IMG/VR virus record: IMGVR_UViG_3300035670_001391
Span: 1-21,531 of that record
DNA from: a virus
Length of the DNA stretch: 21,531 nucleotides
Strand: one strand, 5' to 3'
Shown: positions 1-7,383 of the stretch, piece by piece
Position numbering within the stretch: position 1 is the stretch's first letter
How the letters are laid out: every line of letters starts with the position of its first letter
The notes under the pieces: model-generated
Database searches by the model: none
What the model saw: the letters and a program-made list of their open reading frames with translations, nothing else
Told to the model about the DNA's origin: nothing
Program-made: the position numbers and the translations under genes

Positions 1-1
1 G

Positions 2-508
2 CTTAGGGTTGATGCATCGATAGATGAAAAAATATTCAATCTTGTTAAGAAGTATGAAGAAAGAGCGCGGGCTGTTATTGAATATACATTTGGATTTCCC
101 GTAATCCCGTTTGGGGGAAGTTGCGATTTGAGGAAGTGGCATCCAGGTGAGTATCAGGAACCGCATGCAGACTCTGAGGGAAATTACGATGGAACAGATG
201 ATTATTTTGTTGATCAATTTTTAGTTGATAATTTTTCATCACTATTTATAGATGTCGGCTGCATCATGTACCTAAATGATGAATACTCTGGTGGGGAAAT
301 ATATTTTCCCGCTTATGAAATTGAGATAAAGCCAAAACCTGGCGACCTAATTTTCTTCCCTGGAAGCCACCTGTACATGCATGGCGTCAAGGAGTTGGCG
401 TCTGGCAATAGATACACATTGACAACATTTTATACAACTCCAAAAATGCAGTTCATTAAAAATTTCTTTGAGAAACATATAAACATATATCCAGATCAAG
501 ATATTTAG
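2..508 (+). CDS. 2OG-Fe(II) oxygenase (prolyl-4-hydroxylase-like), 5' end cut by window
   Basis: The reading frame is open from base 2 to the TAG at 506-508, so the gene begins upstream of the window. An apparent TTG start at 128 falls inside the conserved core and is not credible as the start. The visible 168 residues hold the catalytic half of a double-stranded beta-helix oxygenase. The iron-binding HxD is in EPHADSEG (His and Asp at visible residues 55 and 57), the distal His is in MHGV (127), and a candidate 2-oxoglutarate-binding Arg is in GNRYTL (137). The GGEIYFP and KPGDLIFFP strands are typical of the family. Such enzymes couple 2-oxoglutarate decarboxylation to hydroxylation of a protein or small molecule; the substrate here is unknown. 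It resembles the next gene most closely, including the MYLND...GGE block. Family assignment is firm; the function beyond it is not. Confidence 0.85.
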   Translation, partial: LRVDASIDEKIFNLVKKYEERARAVIEYTFGFPVIPFGGSCDLRKWHPGEYQEPHADSEGNYDGTDDYFVDQFLVDNFSSLFIDVGCIMYLNDEYSGGEIYFPAYEIEIKPKPGDLIFFPGSHLYMHGVKELASGNRYTLTTFYTTPKMQFIKNFFEKHINIYPDQDI

Positions 509-563
509 CCCACGGGAGTCGCTGGACAGAAGTTAATTTATGCTCTAGTGTTTCTCATTGGAA

Positions 564-570
564 AAGGAGA
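564..570 (+). promoter_or_regulatory. Ribosome binding site fixing the start at 575
   Basis: AAGGAGA lies four bases before the ATG at 575. It decides between this ATG and an in-frame GTG at 548, which has no such site and would add nine residues (MFLIGKGDF) not seen in the related genes downstream. Confidence 0.7.
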
Positions 571-574
571 CTTT

Positions 575-1285
575 ATGGAAATTCAGTATGTTGGCGATCC
601 AAAACTTGGAATAATTCTGTACAAAGGCGTTTTACCAAAAGAGCTTGGTCTTGTTGAGAGGCTGGAAACGACAATTGGGGAAAGCTCAACCCCTCCATTT
701 ATGTGGGCTGAAGCAATGGTTGGGGATCAGGTGAAAATGCCTGAATATAGAGATTGCGTTGACTGCAAAATCAGCCCAAAACACCTGGAAAATATTCCTC
801 AAGGGTTTTCAGAAATGAAGAAAATATACGAAGATACCGAGGTTCGTCTTCGTGAGTGCCTGAATGATTACGAACGCCGTTACAACATAAAGATGGACTT
901 TATGGAGGCAATTAACTATGTTAAATATGAACCAGGGCAGCACTTCAATATTCACTCGGATCATGGTTTCTCCTATACGTGCACACTCTCCTCGATCATG
1001 TATCTCAATGATGGATACGAAGGTGGGGAGCTATGGTTCCCGTATTTCTCGTTTAAATTCATACCAGAATGTGGCGATGTTTTGTTTTTCCCATCTACAT
1101 TCATATATGCACACGCCTCGATGAAGGTAACAAGTGGCGTAAAGTATTCAGCAGTGACAATGTTCGACTGGAATGACAGAGCTCATAAGTACGGTGGATA
1201 TGGTTTAAATTCCGACGGTTCACAAGTTATTTCAGCCGACGGGATTGGAACAAGAGATAATCCAGGGACGCTGACGCAATACTGA
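575..1285 (+). CDS. 2OG-Fe(II) oxygenase (prolyl-4-hydroxylase-like)
   Basis: A 236-residue protein with a complete iron triad: His127 and Asp129 in NIHSDHG and His180 in IYAHASM. The position that normally carries the 2-oxoglutarate-anchoring Arg (TSGxRY in the paralogues) is Lys190 here (TSGVKY), a conservative change compatible with carboxylate binding. The ATG at 575 has a good ribosome binding site, and the N-terminus (MEIQYVG...LGIILYKGVL) matches the starts of the later paralogues (MEIKHLGSGVVVFDGAI). A 66-base gap separates it from the preceding oxygenase; I see no clear promoter or terminator in it. Its TGA overlaps the next gene's ATG at 1285, so the two are probably translationally coupled. 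The reaction is likely hydroxylation of an unknown substrate. Confidence 0.88.
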   Translation: MEIQYVGDPKLGIILYKGVLPKELGLVERLETTIGESSTPPFMWAEAMVGDQVKMPEYRDCVDCKISPKHLENIPQGFSEMKKIYEDTEVRLRECLNDYERRYNIKMDFMEAINYVKYEPGQHFNIHSDHGFSYTCTLSSIMYLNDGYEGGELWFPYFSFKFIPECGDVLFFPSTFIYAHASMKVTSGVKYSAVTMFDWNDRAHKYGGYGLNSDGSQVISADGIGTRDNPGTLTQY

Positions 1286-1998
1286 TGGTAAATCTTGAGT
1301 TACTGAAAACAAGCCAGTACCCGCCACTAGTCACGCAATCAAAAGTTAGGCGTGATTGGATGGATAATACTTATGCGCGTCACGCCTATCAGTGCTACCC
1401 AATGACTATGGCAAATGTTATGGGATGGGAAGTGCAGTTAGAAAATGATGTTACTGTCATATGGGATGGCGGCAATTCTGTTCCAAGAATATTGTCAGGA
1501 GCAGAAAGCAGCAGCGGCAGGCAGGTTTGCTCGGCCAGCATTATCGGACAAATCTCTTTTCATATCGGTTATGTATTCAGAACACAAAAACCATATGAGG
1601 TAGCGATATCGGGTAGTCCAAATTTTGACTTTAATGGAGCAATCCCATTGACTGCATACATACCTTCAAGTTGGTGGCCAGATGAGGTATTTATGAACTG
1701 GAGGATCGAAAAAGCGAATGAGGAAATAACATTTAAATCCGGATTTCCTTTTGTTTTTCTAACAGTCATTGACAGCTCTTTGCTTGAAAATGTGAATATC
1801 TCTATTGGTGACTACTGGAAAGAGATGTCTCAGGAAAAAATAGAATCTAGAGTTAGGTATAGTGAAATGAAGTCAAAATTACACCAGGAGAGCCCGTGGA
1901 AGGGCTGGGCAAAGGGAATTAAGAGTGGAATTGATGCTGATGGGAATAGGCTAAATTCACCATTTACAGGTTTGCCAAAACTGCATGAACCAAAATAA
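1285..1998 (+). CDS. DUF6065-like protein
   Basis: A 237-residue protein starting on the ATG that overlaps the previous oxygenase stop (TGATG). The segment around residues 26-65 (YARHAYQCYPMTMANVMGWE, then a VTVIWDGG block) resembles what I recall of DUF6065, whose members share a C(Y/L)P...AN..GWE...WDG signature; this is memory, not a search. The rest looks like a compact alpha/beta or beta-rich cytosolic domain with a PSSWWPDEVFMNW block near residue 128 and a charged C-terminal helix. No signal peptide or membrane segment is visible. No reaction is established for the family as far as I know. Coupling to an oxygenase suggests it works in the same modification pathway, but that is inference from position only. 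Confidence 0.6.
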   Translation: MVNLELLKTSQYPPLVTQSKVRRDWMDNTYARHAYQCYPMTMANVMGWEVQLENDVTVIWDGGNSVPRILSGAESSSGRQVCSASIIGQISFHIGYVFRTQKPYEVAISGSPNFDFNGAIPLTAYIPSSWWPDEVFMNWRIEKANEEITFKSGFPFVFLTVIDSSLLENVNISIGDYWKEMSQEKIESRVRYSEMKSKLHQESPWKGWAKGIKSGIDADGNRLNSPFTGLPKLHEPK

Positions 1999-2006
1999 TA
2001 ACTTGA

Positions 2007-2025
2007 TGTTTGTGATGTATAATTT
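2007..2025 (+). promoter_or_regulatory. Promoter-like box, TGTTTGTGATGTATAATTT
   Basis: Contains a perfect TATAAT at 2018-2023, seven bases before the ATG at 2031. A -10 element there would place the transcript start on or next to the A of the start codon, giving a leaderless mRNA. That fits the absence of any ribosome binding site before that ATG. The 19-base box recurs with two differences at 3532-3550. I see no convincing -35 element. Confidence 0.45.
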
Positions 2026-2030
2026 CAGTT

Positions 2031-2243
2031 ATGAATACACTGACTGAAGAACAAATAGCTTTTGCTAAAAACAGGGCTAAGGTCCATCTAGAGAGGTCAA
2101 TACTTTCTTTATCTGTAATCCTCGGAATCGACCCTGACAGCATTGGCGATGACTTTGTTATACCTGTCGAAAGTGACAACCCATCATATTACGGATATGT
2201 TTCAATAATAAGTCAAATTTCTGCACTATCGAAACTGTCTTAA
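2031..2243 (+). CDS. Small hypothetical protein
   Basis: A 70-residue protein that I do not recognise. It has a basic helical N-terminal half (residues 5-32), followed by an acidic segment and a short hydrophobic C-terminal stretch (YYGYVSIISQISALSKLS) that is too polar and short for a clear membrane helix. There is no ribosome binding site upstream; instead a TATAAT box ends seven bases before the ATG, pointing to a possible leaderless start. Four bases separate it from the next small gene, so it probably heads a short operon running through to 3509. Confidence 0.55.
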   Translation: MNTLTEEQIAFAKNRAKVHLERSILSLSVILGIDPDSIGDDFVIPVESDNPSYYGYVSIISQISALSKLS

Positions 2244-2247
2244 AACC

Positions 2248-2436
2248 ATGTCACAAGATTCAGACAATAAAGTATCAGATGTTCAGTATGGAGATATGCC
2301 GACAGATACTGCACTGAATGCTAATGAGATACCAAAGTTTGATAAGAACTCAGATTCCTGGGTGACGCAAAATGGCAGTTCTTTTAAATGCATGACAATA
2401 AGTAGCGGTGCATACAATATAGCGATGGAGTCATAA
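2248..2436 (+). CDS. Small hypothetical protein
   Basis: A 62-residue acidic, Ser/Asn/Asp-rich protein that I do not recognise. No Shine-Dalgarno sequence is visible before its ATG. The composition (SDSWVTQNGSSFKCMTISSG) suggests a small beta-rich or partly disordered protein. It lies four bases after the previous gene and five bases before the next, consistent with one transcript. Being short, it could be spurious, but the tight, ordered packing supports it. Confidence 0.45.
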   Translation: MSQDSDNKVSDVQYGDMPTDTALNANEIPKFDKNSDSWVTQNGSSFKCMTISSGAYNIAMES

Positions 2437-2440
2437 TCAA

Positions 2441-2776
2441 ATGGCCGCAGAATCACTGAACTCTGAAAACATTTTTGATTCTCATAGCTTGCACTCTGAT
2501 GCAACATGCGACATAGCAACATTAATGATGATATGTGGCATGGACATTTCTGGAATATCTTTAATAACAATAGACGAGATAATAGAAAAAATTAGAGATA
2601 GCTATCCATATGCCTTATCTGAGTCAATAACTTTAGCGGTATCCGACGATGAGTTAACACTATATTCGCCATACTCCAGATGGCTAAGGGTGGAGAATTT
2701 ATCGCTTGTGCGCAGATTGAGGAGAGCATGGTTCAATATGGAGTTTGCTAGGGAGGTTGAGTTAAATGGAGAATAA
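2441..2776 (+). CDS. Hypothetical protein
   Basis: A 111-residue, mostly helical protein of unknown function. GGAGT lies about ten bases upstream of the ATG. The C-terminal half carries a charged helix rich in Arg and Glu (LVRRLRRAWFNMEFAREVE). A middle segment (ISLITIDEIIEKIRDSYPYA) looks like an amphipathic helix. It overlaps the next gene by 11 bases, suggesting translational coupling. No motif that I can tie to a function. Confidence 0.55.
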   Translation: MAAESLNSENIFDSHSLHSDATCDIATLMMICGMDISGISLITIDEIIEKIRDSYPYALSESITLAVSDDELTLYSPYSRWLRVENLSLVRRLRRAWFNMEFAREVELNGE

Positions 2777-3509
2777 TCCGCTCCTGACATCAATATATGC
2801 CGCTACCAATCTAAGCAAGCAATGTGGTTTTGACGGATATGAAAATCAAAAAATATATCCAAATACTGAAATAAAATCTATATCAGAGTATGTGATGTCA
2901 ATGCGCACTGATAAGCGCGCTGTAGCAACCGGAGTAGATGCAACAAATTATGCACCATTCCAAACACTCACAGCTGGATCTGATAATCATAAGGTTTTTG
3001 CCAGATCTGTTGGGCTATATGTAAATATGATTTCACATTTAGTAAAACCGTCTTCTGTCCTGGTTGACCAAAGTGTCTCCAATCCGGATGTTATTGTGAT
3101 GATGCATAGGATGTTTTCATCAAAGATCACAATACTGAATGGACCATACCTTCACCTGTACGAGAAATTTATTAAACATATATCTGACTCAATTAATGAA
3201 ATCCCATATTTCTCTAGGTCAAAATACGAAATAATCAACGATCAAACAGAGAAGTATGATTTAGTGATTCTTTATTCTGATGACCTAGAAGGCGAATATG
3301 ACTATACTGAGGCAGTATTAAATTCACTTTCCGATAGCGGCACGCTGCTGATTGTAAACTCAGCAAATCAAGGAATGTTGTACCATTCCGCTGACTACAC
3401 AATGACTCCGCAGGCAGAATTGCATGAATTCATAAATTCAAATACAGGATTTGCTACGTATCACATTCCAAACCTAATAGGGTTTACCGTAGTAAAAAAG
3501 ATTAGTTAG
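2766..3509 (+). CDS. Uncharacterised alpha/beta protein, possibly a degenerate class I methyltransferase fold
   Basis: A 247-residue protein that starts inside the end of the preceding gene, with GAGG upstream. The order of hydrophobic strands resembles a Rossmann-type methyltransferase. A first strand, SSVLVDQS, spans about residues 96-103. YDLVILYSDDL (164-174) sits where the substrate-side strand would be. SDSGTLLIVNS (189-199) resembles the strand after the usual 'pGG' turn. The glycine-rich SAM-binding motif expected after strand one is missing (it reads DQSVSNPDV), so catalysis is doubtful. It could be an inactive methyltransferase-fold scaffold, or unrelated. It is the last gene before a 76-base gap with a promoter-like box. 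Confidence 0.5.
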   Translation: MENNPLLTSIYAATNLSKQCGFDGYENQKIYPNTEIKSISEYVMSMRTDKRAVATGVDATNYAPFQTLTAGSDNHKVFARSVGLYVNMISHLVKPSSVLVDQSVSNPDVIVMMHRMFSSKITILNGPYLHLYEKFIKHISDSINEIPYFSRSKYEIINDQTEKYDLVILYSDDLEGEYDYTEAVLNSLSDSGTLLIVNSANQGMLYHSADYTMTPQAELHEFINSNTGFATYHIPNLIGFTVVKKIS

Positions 3510-3531
3510 AAAACAATAATAATTATAGCAG

Positions 3532-3550
3532 TGTTTATAATGTATAATTT
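3532..3550 (+). promoter_or_regulatory. Promoter-like box, second copy
   Basis: TGTTTATAATGTATAATTT matches the box at 2007-2025 at 17 of 19 positions and holds two overlapping -10-like TATAAT hexamers (3536-3541 and 3543-3548). It lies in the 76-base gap before the gene at 3586. A start about seven bases after the second hexamer would leave a leader of roughly 30 bases that includes a GGACGGA ribosome-binding-like sequence. No clear -35 element. Confidence 0.5.
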
Positions 3551-3585
3551 ATCCCAAGAAACAAGACTAAGAACTGGACGGAATA

Positions 3586-3843
3586 ATGAAATTCTCATCT
3601 AACATTCCAACAGAAGAACTGAAAACCATATATACAGATTCTCTTGCGCAGCTGGAGAAAAAATTGATGCTCCGCACGCTCGAGCTGGGCCAGGACCCAG
3701 AAACATTCGATTATGAGAATCTGGATACGTTCGAATCTTCGCTGCAGGAAGATGATGCGGAGAGCAAGGATAAAGTTAAAGTTATCCGTCAGATATTTCC
3801 AGCCATAGAGATGATAAATAAAAAACTAGAAGAGCTTGGCTAG
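3586..3843 (+). CDS. Small helical hypothetical protein
   Basis: An 85-residue acidic, all-helical protein of unknown function. Residues 8-36 and 62-84 look like two amphipathic helices flanking an acidic linker (DAESKDK), so a helical hairpin or coiled-coil dimer is plausible. GGACGGA precedes the ATG. It appears to be preceded by its own promoter-like box and is followed by a 40-base gap before the next oxygenase. Part of its coding sequence (about 3650-3720) is noticeably more GC-rich than its neighbours. Confidence 0.55.
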   Translation: MKFSSNIPTEELKTIYTDSLAQLEKKLMLRTLELGQDPETFDYENLDTFESSLQEDDAESKDKVKVIRQIFPAIEMINKKLEELG

Positions 3844-3883
3844 TAGATCCCACTTAGGGGAAATTTGATAATATTTTGCCACC

Positions 3884-4564
3884 ATGTTGGTAAAAGACAA
3901 TTTTTTATCTCAGAAACTTTGCGACTTAATATCGGATGATGAATTATTTTTCCCAGAATCGATGGGCGATTCTGATCGTATTGCTACGGAAATAAATTCA
4001 TACCATACTGAGCAGTCTTCATGCTTTGCACCATACATGTTTTGGGATGGCTGGCTTAATTCCCCACCTAATACAATAAAAAAAATTGTTATACAGAAGA
4101 TATGGGAAGACAACCTCCCTTTTCCAGTATCGGAAGTTTGTGGTTTTGAGTACTGGACCAGGACATTCAAGGCTGGTCAATACCTTGCACCGCACGTAGA
4201 TGAGGACACTTTTCTTTACTCTGACTCGAAAGTGCTTAGTGGTCCTGCTATTGGCAGCATCTACTATGGGCCTGATACTGATGCATCAAATGGTGGATTT
4301 CTGGAAATATATCCTGGAGTTCTTGCTGATGGAACGCATATGGCGCTCGAGTATCAAAATATAAAACCATTAATTGAGGATGAAAAACTAAGAGAACGAA
4401 TATTATGCAAGCCAAATAGATTAATAGTATTTGATGCTGGTCATGTTTTGCATGGGACCGTTCCGGCAACTAGCGGAACTAGGTATGTTATGGTTATCAA
4501 CGTGTGGCACAAAGATAATCCACCTACAGCATTGAAGGATGGGAAATTTTTCTATGAAACATAA
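3884..4564 (+). CDS. 2OG-Fe(II) oxygenase
   Basis: A 226-residue oxygenase of a branch different from the tandem set downstream. The active site is intact: His104 and Asp106 in LAPHVDEDTF, distal His190 in HVLHGTV, and Arg200 in SGTRYVMVINVW. It lacks the WW(R/K)xxGH signature. A charged insert (about 155-176) separates the two halves of the beta-helix core. No ribosome binding site lies close to the ATG; an AGGGG is about 20 bases upstream, and a GATAAT 12 bases before the ATG could be a -10 element giving a very short leader. The next gene begins inside its last codons. A hydroxylase role is likely; the substrate is unknown. Confidence 0.85.
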   Translation: MLVKDNFLSQKLCDLISDDELFFPESMGDSDRIATEINSYHTEQSSCFAPYMFWDGWLNSPPNTIKKIVIQKIWEDNLPFPVSEVCGFEYWTRTFKAGQYLAPHVDEDTFLYSDSKVLSGPAIGSIYYGPDTDASNGGFLEIYPGVLADGTHMALEYQNIKPLIEDEKLRERILCKPNRLIVFDAGHVLHGTVPATSGTRYVMVINVWHKDNPPTALKDGKFFYET

Positions 4565-4844
4565 AGGTGACTGGGTGCTTGCAATAAAAACACCACTCGG
4601 TAGTGAAGACTATTCACTACTTATAAGAGATGACATGTCTGGATCAATATCCCACCAAAAAGGCACTGTGCATTTTGAACATGCAGTTGTAAAGAACGAC
4701 GGATTTCTGCAAATAATTGGCGAAACAAATGTACCGATGACAACAAAATACAAGATAGAAATTCTATTTTCTGAATCAACTGGCATAGGTGTTGCTTCTA
4801 TTGGTGATTTTGCTTCAGCTCCAGTAACAGCGAAAAGAGCCTGA
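4554..4844 (+). CDS. Small beta-rich protein of a widespread uncharacterised family
   Basis: A 96-residue protein. I chose the ATG at 4554 because the region GGATGGG precedes it by about ten bases and the protein then begins MKHKGDWVLAIKTPLGSEDY. An ATG at 4539 would add five residues. The pattern GxWxLxIxTPxG near the N-terminus, a central Gly plus alternating strands, a PM motif (residues 61-62), and a terminal FxxxPxxxxRA resembles a family of about 100-residue proteins I recall from many bacteria, with no known function. The fold is probably a small beta-barrel of lipocalin-like strands. It overlaps the previous oxygenase by 11 bases and is one base from the peroxidase-like gene, so it belongs to the same operon and may bind a hydrophobic or small ligand there (inference). 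Confidence 0.6.
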   Translation: MKHKGDWVLAIKTPLGSEDYSLLIRDDMSGSISHQKGTVHFEHAVVKNDGFLQIIGETNVPMTTKYKIEILFSESTGIGVASIGDFASAPVTAKRA

Positions 4845-4845
4845 T

Positions 4846-5460
4846 ATGGATTCTATATATGACATAGAAATTCGTTCTCTCGATGGGACAAGCAACGTCA
4901 TGGAGGATGTTAAGGGCAAGATATGCCTAATGGTTAATATCGCGTCAAAATGTGGGTATGAGCCAAAATGCAGCCCATTATGGTCATTTGCTAGAACTGC
5001 TAGACAGTTGTGGGAACTGCAGGTTGTCCATGAACAATTTAATGATCGAGGATTTAGTGTAGTTGGTTTCCCATGTAACCAGTTTGGGAAAATGGAACCA
5101 AGTAGTAATGAGGAGATATCGAAGTTCATAAAGGAAAATTATGGTTTCGTAACATTTCCAATTACAGAGAAAATAGAAGTTAACGGCGAAAATGAGCACA
5201 GGATATATAAGTTGCTAAAAGGCCCATTGCTAAGGCGCAGCGATGACAATATGGCCGATATGTCAGATGAGGCAGCTGCTGGCCAAAATAAAGCCATGCA
5301 GGCGATGTCGAGAGTTCCTCATAACTGGGAGAAATTCCTTGTCAGCAGAGATGGTATCCAGGTCGGAAGATTCAACTGGGCAGAATCACCACTCGCTGAC
5401 GAGCCGATTGCGATGGGTGCTGGTTGGACGATTAGAGAGGCAATAGCTGAACTTCTATGA
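4846..5460 (+). CDS. Glutathione peroxidase-family thioredoxin-fold protein
   Basis: A 204-residue protein with the family landmarks. Cys36 in NIASKCG is at the peroxidatic position (Cys form, not selenocysteine). FPCNQFG and a following EP carry the active-site Gln, and EKFLVSRDG matches the C-terminal KFLxxxxG strand. Usual members read W-N-F before xKFL; here it is H-N-W, so the Asn is kept but the catalytic Trp position is His. There is also an insert of about 15 residues after Cys42 and another (about 127-150) before the KFL strand. Family members reduce hydroperoxides using thiols, mostly thioredoxin for Cys forms. The changes leave real peroxidase activity uncertain. Its ATGA overlap with the next oxygenase suggests coupled translation. 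Confidence 0.85.
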   Translation: MDSIYDIEIRSLDGTSNVMEDVKGKICLMVNIASKCGYEPKCSPLWSFARTARQLWELQVVHEQFNDRGFSVVGFPCNQFGKMEPSSNEEISKFIKENYGFVTFPITEKIEVNGENEHRIYKLLKGPLLRRSDDNMADMSDEAAAGQNKAMQAMSRVPHNWEKFLVSRDGIQVGRFNWAESPLADEPIAMGAGWTIREAIAELL

Positions 5461-6512
5461 GCTTGACAGAAGATATAACGCCTGATGATCCAAGATTTCA
5501 TGAGTTGCCGCCATTCCCGTCAACTCCCATAATTGATGATGATGCCATAAAAGAAATAGCCTCGTACGAATATGAGGAACTTGCACCAGGAATAGTTGTT
5601 TTTAGAAATGTGTTGCAGTTTGATCAAGAATCAGTTCTCAAATACATAGATGAAAACGCTGCACCGGCACATGCAACTAGATGGACCTATATCATTGCCG
5701 AAGACGGAGAAGAGTACGGTATTAACGAAGATGGTTTTAGATATAGGCCAGAGGATATTCCGTCAACTCCCGTAAGACTTCTGAAGCCAGTCGTACACTC
5801 CACTCCAGAAAATATAAAGAACTTTTTCTATGGCATGGAAGACACTATTTATAAGTGCCTAATGCGGTATATAGATATGTATCCATTACTTGTCGGTTGC
5901 ATATGGTGGAGAAATCGCGGGCATATACTTCGCTATGAAGACCAGGGCGTTCTTGGGGCACACTGTGATAACGACACAAACTATAAAGTTACCGAAGGTG
6001 TCCGCTACATGCCACGTGGGCAAGTTGCTGCTAGACAAACAATGGGGGCACTTACCTACTTGAATGACTGCGTTGATTCAGAGGATCAGATAGATAAAGA
6101 AGGTGGCACAAATTTCCTTGGTGGACATTTAGAGTTCTTCCATCTGGGTGTTGAATACAAGCCTCGCAAGGGAGACATAATTATGTTTCCGACCAACTAC
6201 ATCGCATCGCATCAAGTAAGCCGAATGACAGCGGGAAGACGCTATAGCTATTTGTCATTTTTTGGACAGGGTAGCGAAGATGTAAAAGCTGGAGTTTCAA
6301 TTATCTCCTCAGACGAGAGCCGCCAATGGTGTCCGCCGGTATGGCTAGACAATATCTATGATGACTACGAAAGATTTTGTAAGTCACCATATTCCATATT
6401 TACGCCCGATAACACAGAAATAAACATAGGTATTAATCCCGTCTATCAGGGCAGATGCGTTGCCCAGTATGGAACTACGCACGATGCGATAGATCTCGAG
6501 GCTGAAGAGTAG
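5457..6512 (+). CDS. 2OG-Fe(II) oxygenase, first of four tandem paralogues
   Basis: A 351-residue protein, the longest of the set. It has about 40 extra N-terminal residues rich in Asp and Pro before the block EELAPGIVVFRNVL that starts the shared domain. The WWRNRGH signature is at 150-156. The iron triad is His169 and Asp171 (GAHCDND) and His252 (ASHQVS), with Arg262 in AGRRYSY for 2-oxoglutarate. Strand motifs KGDIIMFPTNYIASH and GGHLEFF match its neighbours. A C-terminal tail of about 80 residues follows the core. It overlaps the preceding peroxidase-like gene by ATGA. It may hydroxylate a protein or small molecule; nothing in the sequence names the substrate. Confidence 0.88.
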   Translation: MSLTEDITPDDPRFHELPPFPSTPIIDDDAIKEIASYEYEELAPGIVVFRNVLQFDQESVLKYIDENAAPAHATRWTYIIAEDGEEYGINEDGFRYRPEDIPSTPVRLLKPVVHSTPENIKNFFYGMEDTIYKCLMRYIDMYPLLVGCIWWRNRGHILRYEDQGVLGAHCDNDTNYKVTEGVRYMPRGQVAARQTMGALTYLNDCVDSEDQIDKEGGTNFLGGHLEFFHLGVEYKPRKGDIIMFPTNYIASHQVSRMTAGRRYSYLSFFGQGSEDVKAGVSIISSDESRQWCPPVWLDNIYDDYERFCKSPYSIFTPDNTEINIGINPVYQGRCVAQYGTTHDAIDLEAEE

Positions 6513-6519
6513 GTCATCC

Positions 6520-7383
6520 ATGGAGCCAATTCACCTAGGTGGCGGCACTGTAGTTTTTAAAAATGCAATAGATGTTCCACAGGACGTTGTAATCCCACAT
6601 CTTGAATCATTAAAAGAGCAAGCAAGAAGTGAAATGTTTGATTATGTGTATGACGATAGCGGTGAGCCAATACATGTGATTAATCAGGGAGGCTTCATAT
6701 ATGAGCTAGATGACATAATGAAGTCTCCAGTAAGAATACAAAATGGACTAACTATTCCATTCTTTGAAGAATGTGAAGAAGCTATATATAAAGCTTTACT
6801 AATGTACGTCGAAATGTTCCCGGCAATTTTGCATTGTCTATGGTGGCGCAGTGTCGGCCACATACTCGCCTATGACAAAGGGGCAAAGCTTGGTTTCCAC
6901 TCAGATAATGATGTTAATTACAGGTATGGCGCAGAACCACAAATGCAGCATGCAACACGAAATGTTTTGAGTGCCCTTATTTATCTAAATGACTGCATAG
7001 ACGAAGGTGAAGAGGAAAAACCATATTCGTTTTCTGGCGGACATATGTCTATACCTTATTTTGGTATTGACATAAAGCCAGAAAAAGGAATGATATGCCT
7101 GATGCCAGCCAACTATTTAGGTGCACACGAAATATTTGAAGTTACACGAGGAACCAGGTATTCATATCTTGGATGGTTTGCGCAGGGTTCTGCAGATCCA
7201 GATAGAGGTGTGCGTCCGTTTAATACAAAAGAAGAGATGGCTATGGGCAACCAGCTATGGCTTAAAACAATTATTGAAGATTATGGGTCTTATATAGATT
7301 CAAAATATGAAAATGGGCATATGCCAGAACAATTAAAATTGTTCAGCAGCAGAAAAATGGATCATACGCATGCATCTCAATGA
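6520..7383 (+). CDS. 2OG-Fe(II) oxygenase, tandem paralogue 2
   Basis: A 287-residue protein seven bases after the previous gene. It starts directly with the shared domain (MEPIHLGGGTVVFKNAI), supporting the chosen ATG. WWRSVGH is at 108-114. The iron ligands are His127 and Asp129 in GFHSDND and His203 in GAHEIF, with Arg213 in GTRYSYLGWF. The segment between HxD and the GGH strand is longer than in minimal prolyl hydroxylase-like enzymes and contains a YLNDC block shared with paralogue 1, its closest relative here by eye. The next gene begins 14 bases before its stop. Confidence 0.88.
   Translation: MEPIHLGGGTVVFKNAIDVPQDVVIPHLESLKEQARSEMFDYVYDDSGEPIHVINQGGFIYELDDIMKSPVRIQNGLTIPFFEECEEAIYKALLMYVEMFPAILHCLWWRSVGHILAYDKGAKLGFHSDNDVNYRYGAEPQMQHATRNVLSALIYLNDCIDEGEEEKPYSFSGGHMSIPYFGIDIKPEKGMICLMPANYLGAHEIFEVTRGTRYSYLGWFAQGSADPDRGVRPFNTKEEMAMGNQLWLKTIIEDYGSYIDSKYENGHMPEQLKLFSSRKMDHTHASQ

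Noticed and set aside
128-508. TTG at 128 as the start of the first oxygenase
   Set aside because: The frame is open back to base 2 with family-like sequence, and the start would cut away the N-terminal part of the fold.
517-551. Sigma70-like promoter (TGGACA, 17 bases, TAGTGT) before the second oxygenase
   Set aside because: The -10 match is poor and such matches are frequent in AT-rich DNA.
548-574. GTG at 548 as the start of the second oxygenase
   Set aside because: The ATG at 575 has a strong ribosome binding site, and paralogues begin at the equivalent residue.
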